DNA of 6,097 bases, taken from positions 1 through 6,097 of the forward strand of contig PEXW01000051.1 in the NCBI GenBank assembly GCA_002774575.1, given 5' to 3'. Below are positions 4,896 to 6,097 of the stretch, one piece after another. The notes under the pieces are model-generated. The model did not search any database. It saw only the letters and a list, made by a program, of their open reading frames with translations, and was not told the origin of the DNA. Source of the stretch: Candidatus Kerfeldbacteria bacterium CG08_land_8_20_14_0_20_43_14 (lineage in GTDB: Bacteria; Patescibacteriota; Patescibacteriia; PEXW01). Position numbers and translations under genes: made by a program. Positions within the stretch are counted from its first letter, which is position 1. Every line of letters begins with the position of its first letter.

Positions 4896-6083
4896 TTACA
4901 TCATTTTCCGGCGGATAAAGGCCGGAATTTCCAAATCTTCCTCAGGTTTTTTGGGCGCTTCTGGCTTGGGCATGGAAATCGGCTCTGGTGCTGGTCTTGG
5001 CCTGGCAGGAACCTGGGAAACTGGTTTGGCCCGTTCAAACAAGGAGGATTTCCTTTTTGGCTCTTTGATTGAATCATAATTCTCAAGGCCGGTAGGGGTG
5101 ATTTTCTTGACTGGCCTGGCAACGCCTGTGCCGCCTTTGCCAAAGCCAGTGGCAATTACCGTTACCCTAACTTCGCCCTTCAAATTCTCGTCAATAACCG
5201 TGCCAAAAATAACCTTGGCATTCGGATCAACCGAAACAGTAATGACCCGAGCGGCTTCGTTCACTTCATACATGCTCAAATCCGAGCCGCCGGTAACCGT
5301 GAACAAAATGCCCTTGGCTCCGTCAATTGAAAGCTCTAATAACGGGCTGTCAATGGCGGCTTTAGCCGCGTCCACGGCCCGATTTTCACCAGAAGCCCTG
5401 CCAATGCCCATCAGAGCGGAGCCAGCGTCTTCCATAATTGACTTTACATCCGCAAAATCCACGTTAATTAAGCCTGGAATGGTAATTAACTCGGAAATGC
5501 CCTGAACGCCCTGGCGCAAAACCTCATCAACTGTGCCAAAAGCGTCTAAAAGTGAGGTTTTTTTGTCAATAATCTGCAATAGCCGGTCATTCGGAATGGT
5601 AATAAGCGTATCCACCCGGTCAGCAAGATCGCCCAAACCGTGTTCAGAAATTGCCTTCCGCTGCGCGCCTTCAAAAGCGAATGGCTTGGTAACCACGGCC
5701 ACGGTCAAAGCGCCCACATCCTGGGCGATTTCCGCCACAATAGGAGCCGCGCCAGTGCCAGTACCTCCGCCCAAGCCGCAGGTAATAAAAACCATATCCG
5801 CGCCCTTTAAGGCGTCATGGATTTCGTCCTGGCTTTCCTCGGCTGCTTTGCGGCCCAGTTCCGGATCCATGCCAGCGCCCAGGCCCCGAGTTACGGTTTT
5901 GCCGATATGGATTTTTATCGGCGCCTTGGAATGATGTAGGGCTTGCGCGTCGGTATTTATAGCAATAAATTCCACTCCGCGAATCTTGGAGGAAATCATG
6001 CGGTCAATGGCCGAGCCGCCGGAACCGCCCACGCCGACAACTTTAATCTTGGCAAAGGTTTCGATATCAGGTTTTATTTCCAT
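4896..6083 (-). CDS. ftsZ: Cell division GTPase FtsZ
   Basis: Tubulin-like GTPase that polymerises into the cytokinetic Z-ring at mid-cell. The 395-residue protein is full-length. The N-terminal nucleotide-binding domain begins AKIKVVGVGGSGGSAIDRM (11-29), then FIAINTDAQAL (39-49), the tubulin signature GGGTGTG (105-111), PFAFEG with R142 nearby, and LITIPNDRLL (160-169). The T7 loop NVDFADV (207-213) supplies D209 and D212, which activate GTP hydrolysis in the next subunit. The C-terminal domain runs to about 315 (EVRVTVIATGFG). A proline/lysine-rich linker (about 320-382) follows, and DLEIPAFIRRK (383-393) is the conserved tail that binds FtsA-type anchors. The first glycine-rich loop departs from the usual GGGGxNA, having Ser where Asn is typical. 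The ATG start gives the usual short N-terminus; no Shine-Dalgarno is visible in the 14 bases available. The stop is TAA. Confidence 0.98.
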   Translation of the reverse strand: MEIKPDIETFAKIKVVGVGGSGGSAIDRMISSKIRGVEFIAINTDAQALHHSKAPIKIHIGKTVTRGLGAGMDPELGRKAAEESQDEIHDALKGADMVFITCGLGGGTGTGAAPIVAEIAQDVGALTVAVVTKPFAFEGAQRKAISEHGLGDLADRVDTLITIPNDRLLQIIDKKTSLLDAFGTVDEVLRQGVQGISELITIPGLINVDFADVKSIMEDAGSALMGIGRASGENRAVDAAKAAIDSPLLELSIDGAKGILFTVTGGSDLSMYEVNEAARVITVSVDPNAKVIFGTVIDENLKGEVRVTVIATGFGKGGTGVARPVKKITPTGLENYDSIKEPKRKSSLFERAKPVSQVPARPRPAPEPISMPKPEAPKKPEEDLEIPAFIRRKMM

Positions 6084-6097
6084 AGCGTATTTGGGCA

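Noticed and set aside
5098..5934. Open plus-strand frames opposite ftsZ
   Set aside because: They are low-complexity Ser/Pro/Ala-rich antisense shadows of a well-conserved gene, with no sign of independent coding.

Overview
The window carries a three-gene block on the minus strand, read from high to low coordinates: ftsZ (cell division GTPase), nrdR (transcriptional repressor of ribonucleotide reductase genes) and nrdJ (class II, adenosylcobalamin-dependent ribonucleotide reductase). At the low-coordinate end are a hairpin-rich repeat, a broken DUF559 (Vsr-like) endonuclease gene, and what looks like the edge of an insertion sequence. GC content is in the mid-40s by eye. The short, non-redundant gene set, the B12-dependent NrdJ next to ftsZ, the somewhat divergent FtsZ P-loop and the DUF559/C-rich repeat pair all suit an uncultivated bacterium of the Candidate Phyla Radiation (Patescibacteria) type. 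That placement is an inference from style, not a marker-gene result. UGA does not encode an amino acid in the three intact genes, so the standard code fits.

Layout: 1-69, putative IS end; 62-328, DUF559 pseudogene with an in-frame UGA and a truncated C-terminus; 341-435, double-hairpin repeat that ends in a T-tract on the minus strand and probably terminates nrdJ; 439-3939, nrdJ; 3940-3979, short AT-rich spacer with an 11-bp tandem repeat and no clear Shine-Dalgarno; 3980-4468, nrdR; 4469-4895, a 427-bp regulatory region; 4896-6083, ftsZ, whose start codon is 14 bases from the window edge.

The regulatory region is the most interesting part. A near-consensus promoter (TTGACA, 16 bp, TATACT) points at nrdR-nrdJ. 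One NrdR box fills the -35/-10 spacer exactly, and a second, inverted, lies just downstream of the predicted start. NrdR should therefore autoregulate and control nrdJ by blocking RNA polymerase when its ATP-cone senses abundant (d)ATP. The transcript would have an unusually long leader of about 270 nt. Its distal part can fold into a very compact three-way junction with a possible loop-loop contact, and a competing hairpin uses the same bases. This could be a cis-regulatory RNA (candidate riboswitch or attenuator) acting on top of NrdR in front of a B12-dependent enzyme. It does not show the full set of conserved elements of the classical cobalamin riboswitch.
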